DNA of 64,000 bases from NCBI RefSeq assembly GCF_014655595.1, contig NZ_BNBL01000013.1:110796-174795 (forward strand), in the 5' to 3' direction. Positions 38,380-46,301 of the stretch are shown piece by piece. The first letter of the stretch is position 1; the number at the start of each line of letters is the position of its first letter. Under the pieces are notes generated by a model, which was given only the letters and a program-made list of their open reading frames with translations, had not been told where the DNA came from and made no database searches. Made by a program: the position numbers and the translations under genes. The DNA comes from Streptomyces griseocarneus (lineage in GTDB: Bacteria > Actinomycetota > Actinomycetes > Streptomycetales > Streptomycetaceae).

Positions 38380-38398
38380 GTACGAAACCGTTTCGTAC
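38380..38398. promoter_or_regulatory. TetR-type operator 2, just upstream of the TetR gene
   Basis: GTACGAAAC-C-GTTTCGTAC, perfect 9-bp arms around one base, ending 24 bp before the TetR start. This ACGAAAC...GTTTCGT form is typical of TetR repressors that control MmpL exporters. Confidence 0.75.
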
Positions 38399-38422
38399 GA
38401 CTCCAGGTGAGGGAGGCGCGGC

Positions 38423-39022
38423 ATGCCCACGGACCCACCCAAGCCGGCGGCACGCCGCACCCGGCTGACCCCCGAGCGCGAGGCCGAGCTCTACGAGGCC
38501 GTGCTCGACCTCCTGCGCGAGGTCGGCTACGACGCGCTGACCATGGACGCCGTGGCCGCGCGGACGCACTCCAGCAAGGCGACCCTCTACCGCCAGTGGA
38601 AGGGCAAGCCGGAGCTGGTGGCCCGGGCGCTGCGGCACGACAAGCCGGTCAGCCTGGCGAACATCGACACCGGTTCGGTGCGCGGCGACCTGCACGCCAT
38701 GGTGTGCCGGGCCGACACCGAGCAGATGGAGAAGGACACCGCCCTCCTGCGAGGGCTCGGGCACGCCGTGCACACCAACCCGGAACTCCACCGGGCGCTG
38801 CGCGAGGTGCTGGTCGAGCCCGAGATGGGATGGCTGGACGCGATGCTCCGGCGCGCGGTCGGGCGGGGCGAACTGGCGGCGGACAACCCCGCCATCCCGT
38901 TCGTCGCGCACATGATGATCGGCGGCTTCTTCGCACGCCCGCTGATCGACGACCGTCCGCCGGACGCCGACTACCTCACCCGCTACATCGACGCCGTGAT
39001 CCTCCCCGCTCTCGGCGTATGA
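38423..39022 (+). CDS. TetR-family regulator of the MmpL exporter
   Basis: 199 aa with an N-terminal TetR helix-turn-helix (about 20-65; MDAVAARTHSSKATLYRQW) and a C-terminal helical ligand domain ending in a typical TetR_C region. The ATG at 38423 has GAGGGAGG upstream. Two perfect palindromes (38333-38356 and 38380-38398) lie immediately upstream, so autoregulation is very likely. The following gene encodes an MmpL transporter, which is the expected co-regulated target. Confidence 0.92.
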   Translation: MPTDPPKPAARRTRLTPEREAELYEAVLDLLREVGYDALTMDAVAARTHSSKATLYRQWKGKPELVARALRHDKPVSLANIDTGSVRGDLHAMVCRADTEQMEKDTALLRGLGHAVHTNPELHRALREVLVEPEMGWLDAMLRRAVGRGELAADNPAIPFVAHMMIGGFFARPLIDDRPPDADYLTRYIDAVILPALGV

Positions 39023-39111
39023 CCGTCCCTCCCCACTTACACCCCCACTGAGGCCCCACCTGACGCACCGCTCTCGTCGGGCTGGTTCCCCATTCCAGTT
39101 CTCACGTATCC

Positions 39112-39126
39112 GATTCCTCAGGAATC
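39112..39126. promoter_or_regulatory. Small inverted repeat upstream of the MmpL gene
   Basis: GATTCC-TCA-GGAATC, perfect 6-bp arms 25 bp before the MmpL start. Unlike the two TetR operators, so it may serve a second regulator or be part of the promoter. Confidence 0.35.
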
Positions 39127-39151
39127 CGACCCGACAGGGAGCACCACACTC

Positions 39152-41392
39152 GTGGCCACGTTCCTCTACCGACTCGGCCGGCTCGCCTACCGGCGGCGCT
39201 GGTACTTCGCCCTGATATGGGTGTTGCTGCTGGTGCTGGCCGGCGTCGGCGCCGCCACGGCGTCCAAGTCCACCAACAACGACTTCTCGATCCCCGGCAC
39301 GGAGGCGCAGCAGGCCTTCGACCTGCTGGAGAAGCGTTTCCCCGGGAACACCGAACAGAACGCGAGCGCCCGCGTCGTCTTCAAGGCCCCCGACGGCCAG
39401 AAGCTGACCGACGCCAAGAACAAGAAGGCCGTCGAGCAGGTCATCGGTGAGCTCCGCAAGAGCTCCCAGGTGGCCGGGGCGGCCGACCCGTTCGAGGGCA
39501 AGACCGTCAACAAGGACGAGACCATCGGCTACGCCTCCGCGGCGTACAAGGTCAAGTCCACCGACCTCACCGAGGACTCGCGCGACGAGCTCAAGGACGC
39601 CGCCCAGCACGGGCGCGACGCCGGGCTGACCGTGGAGGTCGGCGGCAGCGTGCTGCAGCAGATGCCCGAGGGCGGCTCGGAGATCATCGGCATCGCGGTG
39701 TCGGCGGTCGTCCTGGTCATCACCTTCGGCTCGCTCATCGCGGCCGGCCTGCCGCTGCTGACCGCCATCATCGGCGTGGGCATCGGCGTCTCCTCGATCG
39801 CCGCGCTGGCGTCCGTCCTCGACCTGTCCAGCAACACCTCCACGCTCGCCATGATGATCGGCCTCGCGGTCGGCATCGACTACGCGCTCTTCATCGTCTC
39901 CCGCTACCGCGCGGAGCTCGCCGAGGGCCGTGAGCGCGAGGAAGCCGCGGGCCGGGCCGTCGGCACCGCCGGCTCCGCGGTGGTCTTCGCGGGCCTGACG
40001 GTCGTCATCGCGCTGGCCGGCCTCGCGGTCGTCAACATCCCGATGCTGACCAAGATGGGCATGGCCGCGGCCGGCACGGTCACCATCGCCGTGCTGATCG
40101 CGCTCTCCCTCATCCCCGCGCTGCTGGGCTTCGCGGGCAATCAGGTGCTCGCCCGCAAGGCCCGCAAGGCCGGCCCGGACGCGGCCGCCGCGGAGAAGCC
40201 GAACATGGGCACCCGCTGGGCCCGCCTGGTGCTGCGCCGGCCGGTGCTGGTGCTCGCGGCCGGCGTGCTGGGCCTGGGCGCCATCGCGGTGCCCGCCGCC
40301 TCCCTGGAGCTGGGCCTGCCCGACGACGGCGCGGCGTCCAAGAACACCACCCAGCGCAAGGCCTACGACCTGCTGTCCGAGGGCTTCGGCCCGGGCTTCA
40401 ACGGCCCGCTCATCGGCGTCATGGACCTGTCCGGGTCGAAGGACGCCAAGGGCGCGGCCCAGAAGGTCCAGGACACCCTGGCGAAGCTGGACAACGTCGC
40501 CACCGTGACCCCGGCGCAGTTCAACAAGGCCGGCGACGCGGCGATGCTCATGGTCGTCCCGAAGTCCAAGCCGACCAGCACCGAGACCGAGGACCTCGTC
40601 CACGCCATCCGCGGCGAGAGCGCGTCGCTGAAGTCCGACACCGGCGCCAAGGTGCTGGTCACGGGCGCGACGGCGATGAACATCGACGTCTCGCAGAAGC
40701 TGAACGACGCGCTGCTGCCCTACCTGGCGCTCGTCGTGGGCCTGGCCTTCCTGCTGCTGATGGTCGTCTTCCGCTCCGTGCTGGTGCCGCTGAAGGCCGC
40801 GCTGGGCTTCCTGCTGTCGGTGATCGCCGCGCTCGGCGCCGTCGTTGCGGTCTTCCAGTGGGGCTGGCTGGGCGGCCTGTTCGGGGTCGAGGAGACCGGC
40901 CCGATCATGAGCATGATGCCGATCTTCATGGTGGGCGTCGTCTTCGGCCTCGCCATGGACTACGAGGTCTTCCTCGTCACGCGGATGCGCGAGGCCTACG
41001 TCCACGGCGAGCGCCCGGGCGAGGCCGTCGTGACCGGCTTCCGGCACGGCGCGCGGGTTGTCACGGCGGCCGCCGTCATCATGATCAGCGTCTTCGCCGG
41101 CTTCATCGGCTCGTCCGAGTCGATGATCAAGATGATCGGCTTCGGCCTCGCCATCGCCGTCTTCTTCGACGCGTTCGTGGTCCGCATGGCGATCGTCCCG
41201 GCGGTGCTGGCGCTGCTGGGCAAGGCGGCCTGGTGGCTGCCGGGCTGGCTCTCCAAGGTCCTGCCGAACGTGGACGTCGAGGGCGAGGGGCTGCAGAAGC
41301 ACCTCGCGCCGGCGGCCGCGCCGGCCGCGGCGTCCGGTGACGCCGACGCCGACCCCGACCTCGACGGGAAGCGCGAGCCGGCCCGCGTCTGA
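39152..41392 (+). CDS. MmpL-family RND transporter
   Basis: 746-aa exporter of the MMPL/SSD branch of RND permeases with about 12 helices: one N-terminal helix (about 17-37), a large external loop, five helices (about 180-340), a second external loop and five more (about 515-720). Charged Asp-Tyr pairs of the proton relay appear as GIDYALF in the first half and AMDYEVF in the second. It probably exports a lipid or other hydrophobic metabolite. The GTG at 39152 has GGGAG upstream. A perfect terminator follows. Confidence 0.93.
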   Translation: MATFLYRLGRLAYRRRWYFALIWVLLLVLAGVGAATASKSTNNDFSIPGTEAQQAFDLLEKRFPGNTEQNASARVVFKAPDGQKLTDAKNKKAVEQVIGELRKSSQVAGAADPFEGKTVNKDETIGYASAAYKVKSTDLTEDSRDELKDAAQHGRDAGLTVEVGGSVLQQMPEGGSEIIGIAVSAVVLVITFGSLIAAGLPLLTAIIGVGIGVSSIAALASVLDLSSNTSTLAMMIGLAVGIDYALFIVSRYRAELAEGREREEAAGRAVGTAGSAVVFAGLTVVIALAGLAVVNIPMLTKMGMAAAGTVTIAVLIALSLIPALLGFAGNQVLARKARKAGPDAAAAEKPNMGTRWARLVLRRPVLVLAAGVLGLGAIAVPAASLELGLPDDGAASKNTTQRKAYDLLSEGFGPGFNGPLIGVMDLSGSKDAKGAAQKVQDTLAKLDNVATVTPAQFNKAGDAAMLMVVPKSKPTSTETEDLVHAIRGESASLKSDTGAKVLVTGATAMNIDVSQKLNDALLPYLALVVGLAFLLLMVVFRSVLVPLKAALGFLLSVIAALGAVVAVFQWGWLGGLFGVEETGPIMSMMPIFMVGVVFGLAMDYEVFLVTRMREAYVHGERPGEAVVTGFRHGARVVTAAAVIMISVFAGFIGSSESMIKMIGFGLAIAVFFDAFVVRMAIVPAVLALLGKAAWWLPGWLSKVLPNVDVEGEGLQKHLAPAAAPAAASGDADADPDLDGKREPARV

Positions 41393-41412
41393 CGCGGCAC
41401 GGCAGATCAGCG

Positions 41413-41450
41413 GCCGGGGCCCGGGTTCCACGAGGAACCCGGGCCCCGGC
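41413..41450. terminator. Strong terminator between MmpL and the small convergent gene
   Basis: Perfect 17-bp stem: 41413-41429 and 41434-41450 with loop ACGA. Probably works in both directions. Confidence 0.9.
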
Positions 41451-41498
41451 TCGTCGCGTTCACGCCCGCCGCGGCGTCCCGCGCGGGCGGACGCGGCG

Positions 41499-41738
41499 TC
41501 AGAGACGGTCGTCCAGGTCGTCCTGGATGTCGTCGATGGAGCCCTGGCGGCCCTGCTGTTGCTGCCGGCGCTCGTTGAGGCGGTCCTGTGCCTGCTGGCC
41601 GGGCTGGCGCGTGTCCTGGCTCTTCTGCTGGCCCTTCTGCTGGCCCTGCTGCCCCTTCTGCTGCACCTGCTGCTTGGCCTTCTCGGCCTTCTGCTTGGCC
41701 TTCTGCGCCTTGTCCTGCATCTCGTCCTTGATGCCCAT
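41499..41738 (-). CDS. Small Lys/Gln-rich low-complexity protein
   Basis: 79 aa, over one third Gln and rich in Lys, Arg and Asp, with no Cys, Trp, Tyr or Phe. The N-terminal half (DEMQDKAQKAKQKAEKAKQQ) has helix-forming heptads and then degenerates into QQKGQQ-type repeats, ending in an acidic tail (DDIQDDLDD). It looks like an intrinsically disordered or coiled-coil stress or spore-type protein. I do not recognise a family. The ATG at 41736-41738 has TTAGGAGTG upstream, supporting it as a real gene. Confidence 0.7.
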   Translation of the reverse strand: MGIKDEMQDKAQKAKQKAEKAKQQVQQKGQQGQQKGQQKSQDTRQPGQQAQDRLNERRQQQQGRQGSIDDIQDDLDDRL

Positions 41739-41815
41739 GCGTGTTCACTCCTAAGGGAGATCGGGGAATCGGGCCGCGACCAGCCTCACACGCCGGGACG
41801 AACCGCGCATTTCGA

Positions 41816-42700
41816 TCAGTGACGCTCCGTGCCCGCCCCCGCGTCGGCGGCCCCGCCCGCCCCCACCAGGCCCACGCGCACCCCGCCCAGCCGGGGTTCC
41901 GCGCGCCGCATCTCGCGCGGGCCGCCCAGGGCGAGGAGGCCCGGCAGCGCGCCCCGCAGCGGCTGCACGGCGCGCAGCCAGGGCTGGGCGTAGACGTGCG
42001 CCGAGCGCCGCTCGATGCCCGCCACCAGCCGGTCGACGGCCGGGCCCGGCGGATACGTGCGGTTGGCGGGCCACGGCAGCCGCCGGCGCATCTCCCGCAT
42101 CACCTCGAACTCGTCGGCGCCGCGCACCATGTCCGTGTCGGTCCAGCTCAGGTACGCCACCCCGACCCGTACGCCCTTGTGCGCGACCTCGGCGCGCAGG
42201 CTGTGCGCGTACGCCTCGACGCCCGCCTTGGACGCGCAGTACGCCGTCATCATCGGCGCGGGGGCGAGGGCGGCGAGGGAGGCTATCTGGAGGAGGTAGC
42301 CGCGGCTCTCGGACAGGACGGGCAGGAAGGCGCGGCCCGTGACGGCGCTGCCGATGAGGTTGACCTCGATGACGCGGCGCCAGGCGGCGAGGTCCGATCC
42401 GGCGAGCGGACCGCCCGTGGCCACACCGGCGTTGGCGACGAGGACGTCCACCTTGCCGAACCGGTCCTTCACCTCGCCCGCCACGCGCTCCATCGCCTCG
42501 TGGTCGGTGACGTCGGCGTACCAGTGGGCGGCGTCGGAGCGCAGCGTCCCCGCGACCCGGCGCAGTTCGTCCGGCTCGAGCCCGACCAGCGCCACGCTCG
42601 CACCGCGCGCGGACAGCTTGCGGGCCAGCAGCTCCCCCACCCCGCGCGCGGCCCCGGTGACGACGGCGACCTGGCCGGCGAGCCCCGTCCGGGCCCTCAT
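41816..42700 (-). CDS. Short-chain dehydrogenase coupled to the BVMO gene
   Basis: 294-aa SDR with TGAARGVG near 15-22, NAG near 90-92 and the catalytic YCASK. The C-terminal 60 residues after the Rossmann core (from the PPGPAVDRL segment on) are longer than in ordinary SDRs. It begins within the stop of the monooxygenase gene (ATGA overlap; start ATG 42698-42700). The pair probably oxidises an alcohol to a ketone that the BVMO then converts into an ester or lactone. Substrate unknown. Confidence 0.88.
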   Translation of the reverse strand: MRARTGLAGQVAVVTGAARGVGELLARKLSARGASVALVGLEPDELRRVAGTLRSDAAHWYADVTDHEAMERVAGEVKDRFGKVDVLVANAGVATGGPLAGSDLAAWRRVIEVNLIGSAVTGRAFLPVLSESRGYLLQIASLAALAPAPMMTAYCASKAGVEAYAHSLRAEVAHKGVRVGVAYLSWTDTDMVRGADEFEVMREMRRRLPWPANRTYPPGPAVDRLVAGIERRSAHVYAQPWLRAVQPLRGALPGLLALGGPREMRRAEPRLGGVRVGLVGAGGAADAGAGTERH

Positions 42701-44217
42701 CGCGTCGCCTCCTTCGCGGCGGCCGGGGTCCGTCGCGCCCGGGGCAGCCGCATGATCTGGTACTCGGCGAGGTCCAGCCGCCGGGTCTCCTTGCGGAACT
42801 CGGCCGTCGTACCGGGCCACAGCGTGGTGTTGCGGCCGGACGCGTCCAGATACCAGCTCCTGCAGCCGGTGTTCCACACCGTCCGGCCCATGCGCTGCTG
42901 GACCCTGCGGTTCCAGGCGTGGACGGCCGAGGGGCGGGCGTCGAGGGCGGCCCGGCCGCCGAGGGTGCCGAGCTGGCGGAGGAAGTCGGCCATGTAGTTC
43001 AGCTGGGACTCGATGACGAGGATCATCGAGCTGTTCCCCAGCCCGGTGTTGGGGCCGACGATGGTGAGGAAGTTGGGGAAGCCGGCGACGCTGGTGCCGC
43101 GCAGGGCCGCCACGCCGTCCTTCCACTCCTCGGCCAGCGTGGTGCCGTCCACTCCCGTGACGCGCGCGGCGATCGGCATGTCGGTGACGTGGAAGCCGGT
43201 GCCGAAGACGATCGCGTCCGCCTCGGCCTCGGTGCCGTCGGCGGCGACGAGCGTGGAGCCGCGCACCTCGGCGAGGCCGGAGGCGACCAGGCCGACGTTG
43301 GGGCGGGTGAGCGCGGGGTAGTAGTCGTTGGACAGCAGGATGCGCTTGCAGCCGATGCGGTAGTCGGGCGTGAGCTTCGCGCGCAGGGCGGGGTCCTTGA
43401 CGGCCTTGCGCATGTGGGACCTCGCGGTGCTCTCCAGCAGCCGCATCCGGTCCGGCCACTTGGTGAACAGCCCGACCTGCAGCTCGCGGATGCCCCAGAC
43501 CGTGCCCCGGCGCAGCGCCGCGGTGGCGGGCACCTTCGCGTGCAGCCACCGCTCGGCGGCGGTGATCGGGCGGTCGGAGCGCGGCAGGACCCACGGCGGG
43601 GTGCGCTGGAAGAGGGTGAGCGCGCGGACCTCCGGCTGGATGGCGGGCACGATCTGGACGGCGGAGGCGCCCGTGCCGATCACGGCGACGCGCTTGCCGC
43701 GCAGGTCGTAGTCGTGGTCCCAGCGGGCGGAGTGGAAGACCTTGCCGGGGAAGCCGTCGAGGCCGGGCACCTCGGGGATGCTGGGGTCGGACAGCGCGCC
43801 GGTGGCGGAGACGACGACGTCGGCGGTGTACCCGGCGCCGTCGGCGGTGTCGATCTCCCAGCGCAGCTCGCCCGTGTCCCAGCGCAGGGCTCTGACCTCG
43901 CAGTCGAGCCGTATGTGCGGCCGCAGCCGGAAGGTGTCCGTGATGTGCTCGAGGTACGCGCGGATGTACGACTGGCCGGAGAAGGTGCGCGGCCACTCGG
44001 GGTTGGGGGCGAAGGAGAAGGAGTACAGGTGGGAGGGGACGTCGCAGGTGCAGCCGGGATAGGTGTTGTCCCGCCAGGTGCCGCCGACGGCACCGGCGCG
44101 CTCCAGGACCACGAAGTCGGTGACGCCCTCGCGGCGCAACCGCACCGCCGCCCCCAGCCCCCCGAACCCGGAGCCGATCACCGCCACCCGTACGTGCTGA
44201 CGCTCATGCTCGGCCAT
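42697..44217 (-). CDS. Flavin-containing monooxygenase, Baeyer-Villiger type
   Basis: 506 aa with an FAD motif GSGFGG near 14-19, an NADPH motif GTGASA near 180, and between them the type I BVMO fingerprint F-x-G-x3-H-x3-W-D (FPGKVFHSARWD). The enzyme would insert oxygen next to a ketone, using FAD and NADPH. The ATG at 44215-44217 has GGGAGG upstream. An inverted repeat at 44253-44272 in the promoter suggests repression by an unlinked TetR. The SDR gene follows in the same operon. Confidence 0.92.
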   Translation of the reverse strand: MAEHERQHVRVAVIGSGFGGLGAAVRLRREGVTDFVVLERAGAVGGTWRDNTYPGCTCDVPSHLYSFSFAPNPEWPRTFSGQSYIRAYLEHITDTFRLRPHIRLDCEVRALRWDTGELRWEIDTADGAGYTADVVVSATGALSDPSIPEVPGLDGFPGKVFHSARWDHDYDLRGKRVAVIGTGASAVQIVPAIQPEVRALTLFQRTPPWVLPRSDRPITAAERWLHAKVPATAALRRGTVWGIRELQVGLFTKWPDRMRLLESTARSHMRKAVKDPALRAKLTPDYRIGCKRILLSNDYYPALTRPNVGLVASGLAEVRGSTLVAADGTEAEADAIVFGTGFHVTDMPIAARVTGVDGTTLAEEWKDGVAALRGTSVAGFPNFLTIVGPNTGLGNSSMILVIESQLNYMADFLRQLGTLGGRAALDARPSAVHAWNRRVQQRMGRTVWNTGCRSWYLDASGRNTTLWPGTTAEFRKETRRLDLAEYQIMRLPRARRTPAAAKEATR

Positions 44218-44252
44218 GCCGCAGCCTCCCGGTCGACACACTCGACACAACG

Positions 44253-44272
44253 GTGCCAGCGATTACTGGCAC
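44253..44272. promoter_or_regulatory. Palindromic operator upstream of the BVMO-SDR operon
   Basis: GTGCCAG-CGATTA-CTGGCAC, perfect 7-bp arms with a 6-bp spacer, 36 bp before the BVMO start. No regulator gene is adjacent. Confidence 0.6.
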
Positions 44273-44390
44273 AGTGGCGAGCGTAGGGGAGAGGCCTACC
44301 GGCCGTACATGGTTGTGGACAACGGGAGTTACCGCGAGTCGCACCCCGCGGGGGCGGGGCCCCGGAGGGGCTCCCGCCGCGGGCTCCCGC

Positions 44391-45188
44391 CTACGCGCCG
44401 AAGACCGCCGTCACGGGGGCGTGGTCGCTCCAGCGCTCCGCGTGCGTCGCGGCGCGCTCCACGCGGGCCTTCAGGGCGCGCTCGGCGAGGCCGGGGCTGG
44501 CGACGAGGTAGTCGATGCGCCAGCCGGAGTCGTTGTCGAAGGCGCGGCCGCGGTAGGACCACCAGGAGTAGGGGCCCTCGACGCCCGGGTGGAGGGCGCG
44601 GACGACGTCCACGTACTCCGTGAAGACCTTGGTCAGCCACTCGCGCTCCTCGGGGAGGAACCCGGCGCTCTTGCGGTTGGCCTTCCAGTTCTTCAGGTCG
44701 GCCTCGGTGTGGGCGATGTTCCAGTCGCCGCAGACCAGCACCTCGCGGCCCTCCGCCGCGGCCCGGGCCTTGAGGCCGACGAGGTAGGGGAGGAACTCCG
44801 CCATGAAGCGTTCCTTCTCGTCCTGGCGCTCCGTGCCGACCTCGCCCGAGGGCAGGTAGAGGCTGGCCACCGTCACGCCCGGCAGGTCGATCTCGGCGTA
44901 CCGGCCGCTGCCGTCGAACTCCGCCGAGCCGAATCCCACGCGCACCGCGTCCGGCTCGCGCCGGGAGTAGAGCGAGACGCCCGCCCGGCCCTTGGCCGCC
45001 GCCGGGGCGTGCACCACGTGCCAGCCCTCGGGCGCGCGCACCTCGTCGGGCAGCTGGTGGGCCTCGGCGCGGACTTCCTGCAGGCAGACCACGTCGGCCT
45101 CGGTCGCGGCCAGCCACTCCACGAAGCCCTTCTTGGCCGCGGCGCGCAGTCCGTTCACATTTGCGGTGGTTACGGTCAGGTTCGGCAT
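44391..45188 (-). CDS. xth: Exodeoxyribonuclease III (AP endonuclease family)
   Basis: 265-aa EEP-fold nuclease of base-excision repair. The active-site pattern is intact: VNGLRAA (N for metal), CLQEVRAE (catalytic Glu), SLYLPSG with Tyr, CGDWNIAHTEADL (Asp/Asn) and SDHAPV (Asp-His) at the C-terminus. It cleaves 5' of abasic sites and degrades 3' ends. The ATG at 45186-45188 starts MPNLTVTTANVNG, the first strand of the fold. It is divergent from the GNAT gene. Confidence 0.94.
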   Translation of the reverse strand: MPNLTVTTANVNGLRAAAKKGFVEWLAATEADVVCLQEVRAEAHQLPDEVRAPEGWHVVHAPAAAKGRAGVSLYSRREPDAVRVGFGSAEFDGSGRYAEIDLPGVTVASLYLPSGEVGTERQDEKERFMAEFLPYLVGLKARAAAEGREVLVCGDWNIAHTEADLKNWKANRKSAGFLPEEREWLTKVFTEYVDVVRALHPGVEGPYSWWSYRGRAFDNDSGWRIDYLVASPGLAERALKARVERAATHAERWSDHAPVTAVFGA

Positions 45189-45255
45189 TCCCGGCACGAT
45201 ACCTACTCCCGATAACCAGTGCCGACCACCAGGGGTACGACCATACGATTCCGCA

Positions 45256-45735
45256 ATGAAGATCCTGCCCGTCACCCTTGATCATCCAGACGCCGCAAAG
45301 CTCGATGACCAGGTGCAATCGGAGTACGTCGAGCGCTACGGCGACGCGGACCTCGCCCCCATGGACCCGGCGCAGTTCGCCCCGCCGCGTGGCCTGTATC
45401 TCATCGCGTACGACGCGGACGGCACCCCGCTGGCCACGGGCGGGTGGCGGTCCATGGAGCGGGACGAGGAGCAGTACGCGGACGGCGACGCCGAGGTGAA
45501 GCGGATGTTCGTGGTCCCCGCGGCGCGCGGCCAGGGGCTGGCGCGCCGGATCCTGGCCGCACTGGAGGACAGCGCGCGGGCCGCCGGGCGCACCCGCATG
45601 GTGCTGTCGACCGGGGACCGCCAGCCCGAGGCCATAGCGCTGTACCGCTCCAGCGGCTACGAGCCCGTCGTGCCGAAGTTCGGGTTGTACCGCACCTACG
45701 AGAGCAGCCTCTGCTTCGGCAAGCCGCTCGGCTAG
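45256..45735 (+). CDS. GNAT-family N-acetyltransferase
   Basis: 159-aa acetyl-CoA-dependent acyltransferase. The pyrophosphate loop is R-G-Q-G-L-A (VPAARGQGLARRIL, about 88-101), preceded by strand VKRMFVV, and the C-terminal ALYRSSGYEPV motif is present. The substrate is unknown; small GNATs acetylate amines, amino sugars or protein termini. The ATG at 45256 follows a weak ribosome site. It has its own divergent promoter region shared with xth. Confidence 0.88.
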   Translation: MKILPVTLDHPDAAKLDDQVQSEYVERYGDADLAPMDPAQFAPPRGLYLIAYDADGTPLATGGWRSMERDEEQYADGDAEVKRMFVVPAARGQGLARRILAALEDSARAAGRTRMVLSTGDRQPEAIALYRSSGYEPVVPKFGLYRTYESSLCFGKPLG

Positions 45736-45760
45736 GACACGCCCTGGGACCGGCGGCTCG

Positions 45761-46264
45761 CTACGAGCCGCCCCCGTGTCCCGCGATGGCGGCCTCGACC
45801 TCCGCGCGGACCTTCTCCGCCGGGTAGCGCCGCACGTCGCCGTACGGCGCGAGCGCACGGTCCGCCGCCTCGTGGTCCTCCTCGCGGACCTCGGCCATCA
45901 GGACCGTGCTGCCCGGCGGCACCTCCGCCGCCAGCATCTCCAGGGCGGCGTTGGAGGCGGTGGCCTCGCGGGCGTCGTGGACGCCGCCGATCAGGCCGCC
46001 CGCGCCGAAGCCGATCAGGACGCCGAGCGGCCCGCCGAGGATGCCCAGCAGGCCGCCGAGGAGGCCGCCCATGGCGAAGGCCCTGGCCGTGCCGGAGTTG
46101 TCGACGGCGTCGGGGAAGTCCAGGGCGCCCTCCGCGTCCCGCGCGATCACCGCGCCCTCGCGCAGGGTCAGGCCGCCTTCGGTGTGCGCCTGGCGCAGGG
46201 CGTCCAGGGCGCGGTGGCCCTTGTCGGCCGAGGGCACGGTCAGGAAGAGGACGTTGTCGTTCAT
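45761..46264 (-). CDS. DUF1269-like membrane-associated protein
   Basis: 167 aa with a central Gly-rich hydrophobic hairpin (about 65-95, GGLLGGLLGILGGPLG...) flanked by soluble alpha/beta halves. This matches DUF1269-type actinomycete proteins, whose function is unknown. The ATG at 46262-46264 follows a weak site. It is next to, and the same strand as, the histidine kinase but separated by 37 bp, so they may be co-transcribed. Confidence 0.78.
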   Translation of the reverse strand: MNDNVLFLTVPSADKGHRALDALRQAHTEGGLTLREGAVIARDAEGALDFPDAVDNSGTARAFAMGGLLGGLLGILGGPLGVLIGFGAGGLIGGVHDAREATASNAALEMLAAEVPPGSTVLMAEVREEDHEAADRALAPYGDVRRYPAEKVRAEVEAAIAGHGGGS

Positions 46265-46301
46265 GGCATCCACTCTTGTGCCCGGGGCCCCGCGCCGCAC
46301 C

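Noticed and set aside
34826..41431. A continuous 2201-codon minus-strand reading frame
   Set aside because: It is a GC-skew shadow crossing tricorn, TetR and MmpL in a wrong frame; composition is Arg/Gly/His repeats with no domain, and the real genes have full motifs.
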